In this document: positions 35,313 to 44,138 of the stretch, one piece after another
How the letters are laid out: each line of letters begins with the position of its first letter
How positions within the stretch are numbered: the stretch's first letter is position 1
NCBI RefSeq assembly: GCF_008639165.1
Contig: NZ_CP029197.1
Location: 8,126,001 to 8,190,000 of the forward strand
DNA from: Streptomyces venezuelae ATCC 10712
GTDB taxonomy: Bacteria > Actinomycetota > Actinomycetes > Streptomycetales > Streptomycetaceae
Reading direction: 5' to 3'
Length of the DNA stretch: 64,000 nucleotides
Translations under genes and position numbers: made by a program
Notes under the pieces: model-generated
Database searches by the model: none
The model's input: the letters and a program-made list of their open reading frames with translations, nothing else
Told to the model about the DNA's origin: nothing

Positions 35313-36254
35313 ATGGAACAGCGGACTTTGGGAACCCAGGGCCTGGTCGCCTCGGCGATCGGTTATGGCGCGATGGGGACCGCCATCGGCTACGGTCCCT
35401 CGGACGATGCTCGGGCGATCGCCGCGATTCGGCGCGCGTACGAGATCGGTGTCACTCACTTCGACACGGCGGAGATGTACGGCTGGGGCGAGGGCGAGAA
35501 GCTCCTCGGTCGCGCCCTCGCCCCGATCCGCGACGAGGTCACGATCGCGACGAAGTTCGGCCTCACCCCGGCCACGGGCCCCAACTCGCAGCCCGACCAC
35601 ATCCGTGAGGTGGTCGACAACAGCCTGCGCAATCTCCACACCGACGTTATCGACGTGCTGTACCAGCACGCGCCTGACCCCGGCGTGCCGATCGAAGAAG
35701 TCGTCGGCGCGATGCGGGAGTTCGTCGACGCGGGCAAGGTCAGGTACCTCGGTCTGTCCAACGCAGGCGAGGACACCATCCGCCGCGCCCACGCCGTGCA
35801 CCCGATCTCGGTCCTGCAGAACGAGTACTCGCTCTTCGCGCCCCGCGACACCGCCTCTCTCTTCCCCGTCCTGGAGGAACTCGGCATCGGCCTCATCGCC
35901 TACTCCCCGCTCGCCCGCGGCTTCCTCAGCGGCGCGGTGCAGTCCCGCGACCACTACACCGCCGACGACTTCCGCCAGGGCCAGGCCTGGTGGGGGCCGG
36001 AGAACTTCGAGGCCAACCTCGCCATCGTGGGCAAGCTGACCGAGCTGGCCGAGGGCAGGGGCGCCACCCTTGCCCAGCTCTCCCTCGCCTGGCTGCTGGC
36101 GCAGAGGGAGTACGTCGTCCCCATCCCCGGCTCGCGGAACTCCGATCGCGTCGACGAGAACACCGCCGCCGTCGACCTGGTTCTCACCGTCGCCGACCTT
36201 GCCCGTATCGCCGAGATCGTCCCCGACGGCGGGCTCGCCGGGCACGTCAACTGA
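35313..36254 (+). CDS. Aldo/keto reductase
   Basis: A 313-aa NADPH-dependent (alpha/beta)8 aldo/keto reductase. Catalytic residues are placed by DTAEMYG (Asp and Tyr), ATKFGL (Lys) and DVLYQHAPD (His); the NADP-binding C-terminus shows PIPGSRNSDRVDEN. LGTQGLVASAIGYGAMG at the start is typical of the AKR12/13-like (YajO/IolS) group. ATG 35313 follows AGGGGA. Single gene; physiological substrate unknown. Confidence 0.93.
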   Translation: MEQRTLGTQGLVASAIGYGAMGTAIGYGPSDDARAIAAIRRAYEIGVTHFDTAEMYGWGEGEKLLGRALAPIRDEVTIATKFGLTPATGPNSQPDHIREVVDNSLRNLHTDVIDVLYQHAPDPGVPIEEVVGAMREFVDAGKVRYLGLSNAGEDTIRRAHAVHPISVLQNEYSLFAPRDTASLFPVLEELGIGLIAYSPLARGFLSGAVQSRDHYTADDFRQGQAWWGPENFEANLAIVGKLTELAEGRGATLAQLSLAWLLAQREYVVPIPGSRNSDRVDENTAAVDLVLTVADLARIAEIVPDGGLAGHVN

Positions 36255-36264
36255 CCCGCGTCAC

Positions 36265-36287
36265 CCTCAGCCTGCCCGGCGCTGAGG
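36265..36287. terminator. Hairpin between convergent aldo/keto reductase and DinB-like genes
   Basis: CCTCAGC and GCTGAGG form a 7-bp stem around a nine-base loop, in the short gap between two converging genes. No T-tract. Confidence 0.55.
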
Positions 36288-36298
36288 CTTACCCACTG

Positions 36299-36955
36299 CT
36301 ACGACCGCGGTGTGCTGTCCGAGCGCCACGTGGTGAGACGCGGGCGCCCCGGCAGTTCGCCCCTGCCGGTGGCCCACAGCAGGGTGAGCCAGGGGTCCGT
36401 GCCGTCCGGAGCCTCCGGAAACAGGCGGGTGAGCACCCGGGAGCAGAGAGCGGCGGGTGGGGCCCAGGCGAGCCCGAAGCCTTCCGCCAGATCGTGCATG
36501 TGGACCAGCGTCTCCTGCAACGCCAGCGCCGCGAAGCCCTCAGGGTCCGCCACCCCAGCGGCGTGGTGGGCACGGACCTGCGGCGATGTGGTCCGCACCA
36601 TGGCGACAAGCAGCGCCCCGCACGCCTCCAGCACCTGCACCAGGCCAGCTGGGCCCGCGTCGCGGTCCGCGGAGAGGAAGACCGTGGGTCCCTCCGGCCT
36701 CTTCCGGTTCAACGCGATCGGCACATGGGTGTCGAGCGGCGGACTCTGCGGCCCCAACTGTACGGCGTAGTAGAACAGGTCGTTGGCGAGATGCTCGGCG
36801 GTCTCCCAGCAGTCCCATTCCAGTGAACCGGCCTTGCGGCCCCAGCCCTCCGCGGGCGCGTCCCGAAGGATTCCCACCGCGAGCCGTACGGCAAGGTCGA
36901 CGTCGTCCGCGGTGACGGGCGACAACACTGGTCCGGTTTCCACTGATCGAGGCAT
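36299..36955 (-). CDS. DinB/maleylpyruvate-isomerase-like protein
   Basis: A 218-aa helical-bundle protein resembling the mycothiol-dependent maleylpyruvate isomerase/DinB superfamily: WDCWETAEHLANDLFYYAVQLG, then ALALQETLVHMHDLAEGFGL with His residues in the positions where this fold binds metal. The N-terminus (VTADDVDLAVRLAVGIL) is typical of the actinobacterial branch. ATG 36955 is the last start giving a family-like N-terminus. Enzyme activity not assignable. Confidence 0.7.
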   Translation of the reverse strand: MPRSVETGPVLSPVTADDVDLAVRLAVGILRDAPAEGWGRKAGSLEWDCWETAEHLANDLFYYAVQLGPQSPPLDTHVPIALNRKRPEGPTVFLSADRDAGPAGLVQVLEACGALLVAMVRTTSPQVRAHHAAGVADPEGFAALALQETLVHMHDLAEGFGLAWAPPAALCSRVLTRLFPEAPDGTDPWLTLLWATGRGELPGRPRLTTWRSDSTPRS

Positions 36956-37304
36956 CGCAGAACCGTATCCCGAGACTGTGCCAGCCCCTCCGTCCGCTCC
37001 GGCCCCTCCGTCCGCTCCGGCCACCCACCGTCGCCACCGCCACAGCCCTCCCACACGCGCACCGCCCGCCACATCACGCCACGCCACGCGCCCCCCCCCG
37101 CACGCCCCCGCCCCCGATCATCGCCACGTCGCATCGACCGAACATCCGGTGATCCTCGACCGTGAGCGCCCGTTCGAGCCCACTTGCGAGCGGTGTCGGC
37201 AGGCAGGCGTGTTGGCCGTTCCGGGTCCGATGGCAGGTGCAAATATCGCCCCAACATCCGCTCCTCTACTGATCCGGCCGTGAGGCCTTGAGGAGGACCA
37301 TCGA
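36956..37304. other. Gene-free stretch with an 18-bp tandem repeat and C tracts
   Basis: Contains CCCCTCCGTCCGCTCCGG twice in tandem around 36988-37020 and a run of nine or more C near 37091. The promoters of the DinB-like gene and the secreted protease must lie here, but neither is recognisable. No supported gene. Confidence 0.4.
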
Positions 37305-40238
37305 ATGTCCAGGGTCGGTCGGTGCGCGCGTCTGTTCGCCGCACTTCTGTTGATGCTCGTGGGTTCGGCCGCCGCAGGCGCGACTTCCGCCCACGCCGCG
37401 ACCGAGCAAATCACCGTGAGTCTGTACCGGGTCGTCGAAATCTCCTGTGACGAGGGAGCCGGCGAGGCGTGCGGAAACGACTACTATCCGAAATTCGAAA
37501 TCGACCATCAAGGACTGTTCGACGGGAAAGACGACTACTGCTGCGCCCACGGGGCCGACTTCAGGACCAACTGGGTCCGGACCGCGACCGTGGACACCAG
37601 TCACAACCCGGTCGACATCCACATGGAGCTGTGGGACCAGGACGATCTGACCGCCGACGACCCCATCAGGTGGAACGGCTCCAGCAACGACCTGAACCTG
37701 AAATTCGACCTGATGACCTGCGCGTTCACCGGCGGTGGTCTGACCAGTCAACAGGGAGCGGGCGTCCCCACCCTCGCCGGTGAGAGCGAGGGCACCGGGG
37801 AGGATACGGCCCGGGGCTACTTCACGATCACCACGCCCTCGTGCCTGAACGTGGCCAACAGCGTGGACAGCGACGGCGACAGCCTCATGAACAGCTGGGA
37901 AGTCGCCGGCAGGGGCTACGACTTCGATGGTGACGGGAACGTGGACCTGCCCCTGGGGGACCAGCCGTACGGGGCCGTCCCCTACCGCAAGGACCTGTTC
38001 GTCGAGGTGGACTACATGGCCGAGACCAAGCCGCAGGCCGGTGCCCTCGCCGACGTGGTCAAGGCGTTCGCCGAAGCCCCGGTCGATTCGTACCCCGATC
38101 CGGCCGACGCGACGAAGACCAAATTCCGGGGCGTCAACCTGCATGCGATGGAGGGGGAGGCCGTCACGACCGTGAACCCCCTCATGTGGAAGTCGAACGG
38201 CCCCGGAGCAGCGGACGACTTCAACGACCTGAAGAGCGGGAGCCCGACGAGCCCTTGCGACGGTTTCTTCGGCACGGCCGCCGACAGAGCCAGCCTCAAC
38301 TGCGCGAACATTCTGAATGCGAAACGCCAGGCGTTCCGCTACATGATCTTCGCCATCACTTTCTTCGATACCTCCACTCCGCCCAAAGCGTCCACGGCGT
38401 CCGGCAGTTCCGAGTGGACATCGGTGGGCCCCCAGGGCGGCAACGATTTCATCGTGACGCTGGATACCTGGAGTCCCTCGACCCTCGCCGATATCGGCCA
38501 TCGCAAGAATTCCGAAGCCGCCACCTTCATGCACGAGCTCGGACACACACTGAGCCTGGCACACGGTGGCAACGATGCTGTCAACTGCAAACCGAACTAC
38601 CTCAGCGTGATGAACTACACGCTGCAGTTCGCGGGCAAAGACCCCGATAGGCCGCTGGACTATTCCAGCGCGGCCCGGGGCACGGCCCTCGGTACGACCC
38701 CGGCCACCGTGCTCAACGAGACGAGCCTCAACGAGAACAACGGCGTACGCGGGACGCCTTCACCCGCGCGCAACACCGTCTACGGAGTCGCCGGCAAGCT
38801 GCGCGTCGCCCCCGCCACGAACGGCCCCATCGACTGGAACGGAACCGGCGGAGACAAGGAATCCGGCATCCCGGCCGACATCAACTACATCCAGTCCATC
38901 GGCCCTGACGACGGCGGATGCAGCAAGGCCAGCCCCGGCCAGAGCCTGGGCGGCTTCGACGACTGGGCGAACATCCAGTACAACCCCCGCCTCAACGCCG
39001 ATTTCTTCGCCGACGGAGACCGGCCCATCCTGCCGGAGCTGACCGAGGAGACGGTCCGCGCCATGTTCCAGCAGGCCGACCTCAAGATCGCCAAGTCCGC
39101 CGACGAGGCCGACGCCACCGGCGGGGACACGGTGCACTACACGACCACCGTGACCGACCTCGGCCCCGGTACCGCCACCGCCCTCCACGTCGACGACACC
39201 CTGCCGGACGGCAGCACCCAGCACCGCTCGCTCGCCGACCTGGCCAACGGCGCCACCGCCACCGTCACGCCCGCCTTCACCTACCTCGTACCGTGCAGCA
39301 CGGCCGACGGCACCGTCCTCACCAACCGCGCCACGGTCACCGGAACCGACACCGAAGGCGTGCCCGACCCCTACACCGACGACAACACGGCACGGGCCAC
39401 CACCACCGTGCACGCCCCGGTCCTGACCGTGGACAAGGCCGCCACGGCCACCGTGAACGCGGGCCAGGCCATCACGCACACCCTCACCTACGCGAACACG
39501 GGGAGCGGCGCCGCATCCAGCGTCACCCTCACCGACACCCTTCCGGCGGGCGTGTACTACAGCCACGCCCTGGACCTCGGCGCCGGCCCCAAGCCGAGTT
39601 CCGTGACCCTCAACAACGACGGCACCCGGACCCTCGTCTGGAACGTCGGCAACCTCCCGGCCCACTCCGGCGACCGGCAGATCGTCTTCACCGCGCGGCC
39701 GACGCTCCTGGCCCTGGCCGGCACCACGTACACCGACACCGTGTCCGTCAGCTACAAGAACGCCGGAGGGGCGTGCACCTTCGCGCCCGTCACGGACTCC
39801 GCCACCACCACCATCACCGTCGTCCCGCCCAGCCGCGACCCCCTCTCCCAGGGCTTCTGGAAGAACCACCCGGAGCTGTGGACCGCCGAGTTCCTGGCCC
39901 GCGTACAGGCCACCGACCAGCGGTACGACACCGACCGGAGCGGTGCCCTGTCCACCGCCGAGGTCACCGCGGCCTTCGGCGGCAGCACCGCGCCCAAGAG
40001 CGTGCTGGGCAAGCAGCTGATGGCCGTCTACTTCAACCTCGCCACCCGGCGCATCAACGCCGGAACGGCCATCGTCTCGCGGACCGCCCAGGCCCTGGGC
40101 CTGCACAACGTCCGTGATGCCGCGATCTACGCACAGGACACGCTGCTCCTCCCGGTGAACCCCGGCACCGCGCAGCGCTACAGCAGGATCATCGGGATCC
40201 TGGACGACATCAACGCCAACAGGATCGAGCGGTACTGA
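37305..40238 (+). CDS. Secreted metzincin-like metalloprotease with DUF11 repeats
   Basis: A 977-aa exported protein. A signal peptide (arginines, LFAALLLMLVGSAAAG, AHA cleavage near residue 31) is followed by a beta-rich N-terminus, a Ca-binding-like segment DSDGDSLMNSW...YDFDGDGNVD (~185-215) and a zinc site HELGHTLSLAH (His410, Glu411, His414, His420). SVMNY some 25 residues later looks like the metzincin Met-turn, but the usual Gly of HExxHxxGxxH is Ser. Then come two DUF11-like domains (~590-820), a GFWKNHPELW module (~850) and an EF-hand/dockerin-like DTDRSGALSTAE. ATG 37305 follows GAGGAGG. A single gene; the target is unknown. Confidence 0.85.
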   Translation: MSRVGRCARLFAALLLMLVGSAAAGATSAHAATEQITVSLYRVVEISCDEGAGEACGNDYYPKFEIDHQGLFDGKDDYCCAHGADFRTNWVRTATVDTSHNPVDIHMELWDQDDLTADDPIRWNGSSNDLNLKFDLMTCAFTGGGLTSQQGAGVPTLAGESEGTGEDTARGYFTITTPSCLNVANSVDSDGDSLMNSWEVAGRGYDFDGDGNVDLPLGDQPYGAVPYRKDLFVEVDYMAETKPQAGALADVVKAFAEAPVDSYPDPADATKTKFRGVNLHAMEGEAVTTVNPLMWKSNGPGAADDFNDLKSGSPTSPCDGFFGTAADRASLNCANILNAKRQAFRYMIFAITFFDTSTPPKASTASGSSEWTSVGPQGGNDFIVTLDTWSPSTLADIGHRKNSEAATFMHELGHTLSLAHGGNDAVNCKPNYLSVMNYTLQFAGKDPDRPLDYSSAARGTALGTTPATVLNETSLNENNGVRGTPSPARNTVYGVAGKLRVAPATNGPIDWNGTGGDKESGIPADINYIQSIGPDDGGCSKASPGQSLGGFDDWANIQYNPRLNADFFADGDRPILPELTEETVRAMFQQADLKIAKSADEADATGGDTVHYTTTVTDLGPGTATALHVDDTLPDGSTQHRSLADLANGATATVTPAFTYLVPCSTADGTVLTNRATVTGTDTEGVPDPYTDDNTARATTTVHAPVLTVDKAATATVNAGQAITHTLTYANTGSGAASSVTLTDTLPAGVYYSHALDLGAGPKPSSVTLNNDGTRTLVWNVGNLPAHSGDRQIVFTARPTLLALAGTTYTDTVSVSYKNAGGACTFAPVTDSATTTITVVPPSRDPLSQGFWKNHPELWTAEFLARVQATDQRYDTDRSGALSTAEVTAAFGGSTAPKSVLGKQLMAVYFNLATRRINAGTAIVSRTAQALGLHNVRDAAIYAQDTLLLPVNPGTAQRYSRIIGILDDINANRIERY

Positions 40239-40263
40239 CGGCTGCCGGCCTTCCGTACGCTCC

Positions 40264-40304
40264 GAGGCCCCGCACTCCGCGCTCCCGCGCCGCTGCGGGG
40301 CCTC
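40264..40304. terminator. Hairpin terminator after the secreted protease
   Basis: GAGGCCCCGCA and TGCGGGGCCTC form a perfect 11-bp stem with a 19-base loop, 26 bases after the protease stop and before the GNAT gene. No T-tract. Confidence 0.75.
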
Positions 40305-40329
40305 TCCTCCCGCTGGCTAGGCTGTCGGT

Positions 40330-40908
40330 ATGAAATCAGCCAAGATCAGCGGCGGTTCGACCACGGAGTACGTCATCCTCGACGCCGTGGAATTGGCCGC
40401 CGATCCGGAGCTCCAAGGCCGGCTCGCGGAGTCGGCCCACCGGATCCTGGCCGACCTGGTCGACGGCGGTGCCGCGCTCGGCTGGGTGAAACCGCCCTCG
40501 CCGGACGAGGTGGCGGACCTTCTCGCGCATGTCGTGTCAGCGGCGCGGGCGGGGGACGCGGCCCTCCGTTTCGCCTTCGTCGAACGCCGGCTCGTCGGAC
40601 TGGGTTACTGGCTCCGCTACGCCCGCCCGACCCATCGACCCCACGCCGATCTGGAGAAGGTCGCGGTGGACGCCGCCGTCCACGGCCGCGGGGTGGGCCG
40701 CGCGCTGACCGCCGCCCTGATCGCGGACGCCCGGAAGGCCGGCATCGAGGTCCTCACCCTGGACGCCCGCGGCGACAACACCGGCGCCCTGCACCTCTAC
40801 CGGTCGCTGGGCTTCACGGAGTACGGCCGCCTGCCCGACTTCGTCGCCGTCGGCGAGCGGCGCTACGACAAGGTCTTCTGCATGCTCGACTTCCGGCGGC
40901 ACGACTGA
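40330..40908 (+). CDS. GNAT-family N-acetyltransferase
   Basis: A 192-aa GNAT fold protein. The acetyl-CoA pyrophosphate loop is VHGRGVGRALTAALIADARKAG, preceded by the LEKVAVDAAV strand and followed by LTLDARGDNTGALHLYRSLGFTEYGRLPDFV, all canonical. ATG 40330 lies after the protease terminator. Acceptor substrate unknown; a stand-alone gene. Confidence 0.92.
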   Translation: MKSAKISGGSTTEYVILDAVELAADPELQGRLAESAHRILADLVDGGAALGWVKPPSPDEVADLLAHVVSAARAGDAALRFAFVERRLVGLGYWLRYARPTHRPHADLEKVAVDAAVHGRGVGRALTAALIADARKAGIEVLTLDARGDNTGALHLYRSLGFTEYGRLPDFVAVGERRYDKVFCMLDFRRHD

Positions 40909-40954
40909 CCGCTGCCGCGGAGCGGCCTTGAGCGGGTCCCCGTGTCGCCCCTGG

Positions 40955-41008
40955 CCTCCGCCCCCGCTCACCCTCCCGTCCCCTCCGCCCCCGCTCACCC
41001 TCCCGCCC
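40955..41008. repeat. 27-bp tandem direct repeat upstream of the HEAT-repeat gene
   Basis: Two nearly identical 27-base units, starting CCTCCGCCCCCGCTCACCC, run at 40955-40981 and 40982-41008, with a partial third. They end 24 bases before the next start codon, in its leader or promoter. Confidence 0.85.
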
Positions 41009-41031
41009 CCTCCGTGGCCGATACTGGCCGT

Positions 41032-42666
41032 ATGGGGGATCACGACACCATCCACGCAAGCCTCCGCGCCGCCCTGGGCGCCGACGACCCGTGGACCGCG
41101 CTGTACGCGCTGAACACCGACCCGCCCGGCCCTCTCGCCGAGGCGGTCGAGGAGCTGTACCGGTCCGAGACGTGCCCGGCCGCCTTCCGCCCGTATCTCA
41201 GCGAGCTCCTCCGGAGCCTCGGCGAGCCCGGCGACGCGGTGCTGCTGCGACTGCTGGCCCGGCCGGAGCTCACCACCGACGACCGCAAGGACCTGCTGTG
41301 GACGGCGGTGAGACGCCGGCTGCGGCTGCCGGCCGAACTGCTGCGCACGTACGCGGAGGTGGCCTGGGCACCCGACGGGGTCGATGCCGGCGGCACCCTC
41401 AGCCGCCACCTCGTCGACGCCGTGGGACTCTCCGGCGACCCGTCCTTCGCACCGAGCCTCGGTGCCCTTCTCGCCGACCCCGCCGCCCCGCGCTGCCGCG
41501 TCGCGCTCGCGCTGGGCCGCCTCGGCGCCCGCGAGTGGACGGTGCCGATCGCCGAGCTTCTGACCGAGGTGTCCGGCACCGACCACACCTCGTGCGCCGT
41601 CGCCCTGGAACTGATGGGGGACCCCGCTGCCGTACCGCATCTGCTTCGATGGCTGGAGGAGAGTGACGAGGAGCGGGTGTACGACGTTCACCACGCGCTC
41701 GTGCGGCTCACAGGACGTGACCCGCTCCTGCCTGAATGGGTGAACGCGGCCTCGTACGCGGCAGCCGTGCGCGCCGCCTGGGCCGAGGGGCGCACCGAGC
41801 GCGGGGCCGCGACGGTGCGGGACGTCGTCGTCGAGTCCGGCGGGCGGGCCCGGTTCTCCGTGGACGGCGGTGCGGGCCGGATCCGGATCGCCTTCGACCC
41901 GCCGTCGCCCGGCTCCTCCTGGCCGCGCTGGGACCGGTCCCTGGCCATGGACGGAACACCGCTGTACCGGGTCGGCTCGGTCTGCGACACGTGCGAGTTG
42001 AGCCTGAGGCTGCTGGACTGGCCGGCGGAGGAGGCGCCCCGGATCGCGGCCCGGATGCGCGGAAGGCTGGCCGACCTGAACCGGCTCGACACCGAGCTGC
42101 TCACCGAATGGAGCCCGGTCCTCGGAGAGCTGGAGACCGGCCACTACACGGCCCTGCTGCTCGACCTCCCGCTGGAACAGGTGACCAAGCCCGCCGCGTC
42201 TTGGTGGTACCGACGTGCGGTGGCCCTGTCGGACGCGGACGGTGAGGAAACCGAATGGCGCGACGACCGCCCCGAGGACCACTGGCCCGGCGTCGCGCAC
42301 TTCCAGCTCACCGCGCCCGTTCCGGGCGGCCGTGTGCCCTTCATGTACGGCGCTGTCCTGCCGTCGCAGCCGCCGGACACGCTCGACCCGGCGACCGTCG
42401 CCCGGCACGCGGACGCCATCGCCGCGGGGGAGCGGCCCGCCGCGGTGGTCCTCGGCTGGATCGACGACAGGTACGTGGAGGCCCGGCAGGAGGAGCGGTG
42501 GCTGGTCGGCGCGGTACTGGACGGCCATCACCGCCTCGCCGCGTACGCGACGGCCGGGGTGCCGGCCCGGGTGCTCCTGATCGCCCGCGGAGGCGAAGGC
42601 GGCGTCACGGACGGAGGCCAGGAGGGGCTGTCGGAGGTGGCCGCGGCGTACGGCTGCCAGGCCTGA
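41032..42666 (+). CDS. HEAT-repeat protein with ParB-like DGHHR motif
   Basis: A 544-aa soluble protein. Residues ~1-250 form helical HEAT-like repeats (HLVDAVGLSGDPSFAPSLGALLAD, RVALALGRLGAREWTVPIAELL, ALELMGDPAAVPHLLRWLEES). A beta-rich middle has a CDTC pair. The C-terminus reads AAVVLGWIDDRYVEARQEERWLVGAVLDGHHRLAAYATAG, reminiscent of the ParB/Srx fold motif DGHHR. HEAT arrays mediate protein contacts; a nucleotide- or DNA-related activity for the C-terminus is conjecture. ATG 41032 begins MGDHDTIH. No operon partner is clear. Confidence 0.72.
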   Translation: MGDHDTIHASLRAALGADDPWTALYALNTDPPGPLAEAVEELYRSETCPAAFRPYLSELLRSLGEPGDAVLLRLLARPELTTDDRKDLLWTAVRRRLRLPAELLRTYAEVAWAPDGVDAGGTLSRHLVDAVGLSGDPSFAPSLGALLADPAAPRCRVALALGRLGAREWTVPIAELLTEVSGTDHTSCAVALELMGDPAAVPHLLRWLEESDEERVYDVHHALVRLTGRDPLLPEWVNAASYAAAVRAAWAEGRTERGAATVRDVVVESGGRARFSVDGGAGRIRIAFDPPSPGSSWPRWDRSLAMDGTPLYRVGSVCDTCELSLRLLDWPAEEAPRIAARMRGRLADLNRLDTELLTEWSPVLGELETGHYTALLLDLPLEQVTKPAASWWYRRAVALSDADGEETEWRDDRPEDHWPGVAHFQLTAPVPGGRVPFMYGAVLPSQPPDTLDPATVARHADAIAAGERPAAVVLGWIDDRYVEARQEERWLVGAVLDGHHRLAAYATAGVPARVLLIARGGEGGVTDGGQEGLSEVAAAYGCQA

Positions 42667-42839
42667 CGGCGTTGCGGCGGACGGGCACGAACGGGGAGTA
42701 CGTGCGGAACCGGCCCCCCGAGAGGGGTGGGCGGGATGCCACTGCCCACCGATTGGCCCGTGTCCCTGAGGCGACGCACTGCAAGACTGACCGCCCGCCC
42801 GTAGCCAACCCGCCCGCCCGTAGCCAAGTGGAGTCGTCC
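42667..42839. other. Intergenic gap with a 19-bp tandem repeat
   Basis: The 18 bases CCGCCCGCCCGTAGCCAA occur at 42791 and again at 42810, just before the DJ-1 gene start. No gene or clear promoter was recognised. Confidence 0.6.
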
Positions 42840-43448
42840 ATGCAGGTAGCCGTAGTCACGTTCGACGGGTTCAACGAGCTCGACAGCTTCATCGCCTCCG
42901 GGATCATCAACCGCTGCCGCCGATCCGGCCTGGAGGCCTGGATCACGACCCCGACGCCCGTGGTCAGGTCGATGAACGGCGTCGAGGTGTCGGGGCAGCG
43001 CCCGCTGGAGTTCGTCACCGAGGCGGACGTCGTGCTGATCGGCAGTGGGATCAAGACGCGGGACGTCGTCGCCGACGACCGCCTGCTCGCCGCGCTGCCG
43101 CTGGATCCGTCACGCCAGCTGATCGGGTCGCAGTGCTCCGGCGCCCTGGTCCTCGCCAAGCTGGGGCTGCTCGGGACGATGCCCGCATGCACCGATCTGA
43201 CCACCCGGCCCTGGGTGGAGGCGTGTGACGTGACCGTCCTGGACGCGGCGTTCCACGCCGAAGGCAACATCGCGACGGCCGGCGGGTGCCTGGCCTCGCA
43301 GTACCTCGCCGCCTGGGTGATCATGAAGACTCTCGGTGAAGAGGCCGTACGGGCCGCCTTCGAGTACGTGGCTCCCGTGGGCGAACAGCGGGAGACCGTC
43401 GAGCGCGTGATCCGCGCGGTCCGGGCGGGCGAAGCCGCCCTGCGCTGA
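42840..43448 (+). CDS. DJ-1/PfpI-family protein
   Basis: A 202-aa DJ-1/PfpI fold with the nucleophile-elbow Cys99 in IGSQCSGALVLAKLGLL and the N-terminal VAVVTFDGFNELDSF strand with the conserved acidic residue. Family members include isonitrile hydratases, glyoxalases and chaperone-like proteins; InhA/ThiJ-like type is most similar. ATG 42840 has GTGGAG six bases upstream. Single gene. Confidence 0.87.
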   Translation: MQVAVVTFDGFNELDSFIASGIINRCRRSGLEAWITTPTPVVRSMNGVEVSGQRPLEFVTEADVVLIGSGIKTRDVVADDRLLAALPLDPSRQLIGSQCSGALVLAKLGLLGTMPACTDLTTRPWVEACDVTVLDAAFHAEGNIATAGGCLASQYLAAWVIMKTLGEEAVRAAFEYVAPVGEQRETVERVIRAVRAGEAALR

Positions 43449-43520
43449 CGACGCCGGTCGACCGCACCGGATTTCCCGCTCCGACTGTTCCGTGGCCCGC
43501 ACGACGCTAGCGTCGAGTCC

Positions 43521-44057
43521 ATGATCGTATGGCTCAATGGCACGCACGGCGCAGGCAAGACGACGACGAGCGCGCTCGTCCAGCAACTGATCCCGGACTC
43601 CCGGGTGTTCGACGCCGAGAAAGTCGGCGAGACGCTCATGGACATCACGCCGGGACTGCCCACGACGACCAACTTCCAGCACTGGCCGCCATGGCGACCG
43701 CTCGTCGTCGAGACGGCCCGACGCGTCCTCGACTACACCGGCGGAACCCTGGTGATGCCGATGACCGTCCTCGTCGAGCAGTACTGGCGCGAGATCAGCT
43801 CGGGCCTTGCCCAGCACGACATTCCGGTCCGGCACTTCGTCCTCCACGCCGACCAGGACACCCTCCGCAAGCGCATCGCGGGCGACACCGTCACCGGCCC
43901 CAATTCCCCGTTCCGACTCCAGTACGTCGAGCCCTACGCCGCGGCGGCCCGCACGTGGCTGCACGCCGAGGCGGAGGTCGTCGACACCACCCACCTCACC
44001 CCCGCCGAGGCTGCCCAGCAGATCGCGGAGGCACTCGAGGGACGGCCCCTCCCGTAG
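43521..44057 (+). CDS. TmrB-like P-loop ATP-binding protein
   Basis: A 178-aa protein with Walker A NGTHGAGKTT at the N-terminus and a close overall match to Bacillus TmrB: MIVWLNGTHGAGKTTT, RVFDAEKVGETL, TTTNFQHWPPWRPLVVETARRVLDYTGGTLVMPMTVL and QHDIPVRHFVLHADQDTLRKRI. TmrB, about 197 aa, gives tunicamycin resistance by an ATP-dependent mechanism. Many actinobacteria carry TmrB-like copies, so a resistance role is plausible but not certain. Start ATG 43521. Confidence 0.82.
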   Translation: MIVWLNGTHGAGKTTTSALVQQLIPDSRVFDAEKVGETLMDITPGLPTTTNFQHWPPWRPLVVETARRVLDYTGGTLVMPMTVLVEQYWREISSGLAQHDIPVRHFVLHADQDTLRKRIAGDTVTGPNSPFRLQYVEPYAAAARTWLHAEAEVVDTTHLTPAEAAQQIAEALEGRPLP

Positions 44058-44090
44058 CCGGCCATCGGCGTCCCCTACGCTTGCCCGCCC

Positions 44091-44127
44091 TATCGAAATT
44101 CGATAGATTCCCATCGTAAGTCGATGG
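44091..44127. promoter_or_regulatory. Double operator (ATCG-N5-CGAT) for the DUF2975/XRE pair
   Basis: Two palindromes: TATCGAAATTCGATA (44091-44105, perfect) and CCATCGTAAGTCGATGG (44111-44127). Both contain ATCG-N5-CGAT, and their centres are 21 bp apart, two helical turns. They lie 12-48 bases before the start codon. The downstream XRE regulator is the likely autorepressor. Confidence 0.7.
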
Positions 44128-44138
44128 AAGGGTGGGTC

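Noticed and set aside
38760..40106. 448-codon minus-strand frame opposite the protease
   Set aside because: Antisense of DUF11-like domains; Gly/Val-rich without family features.
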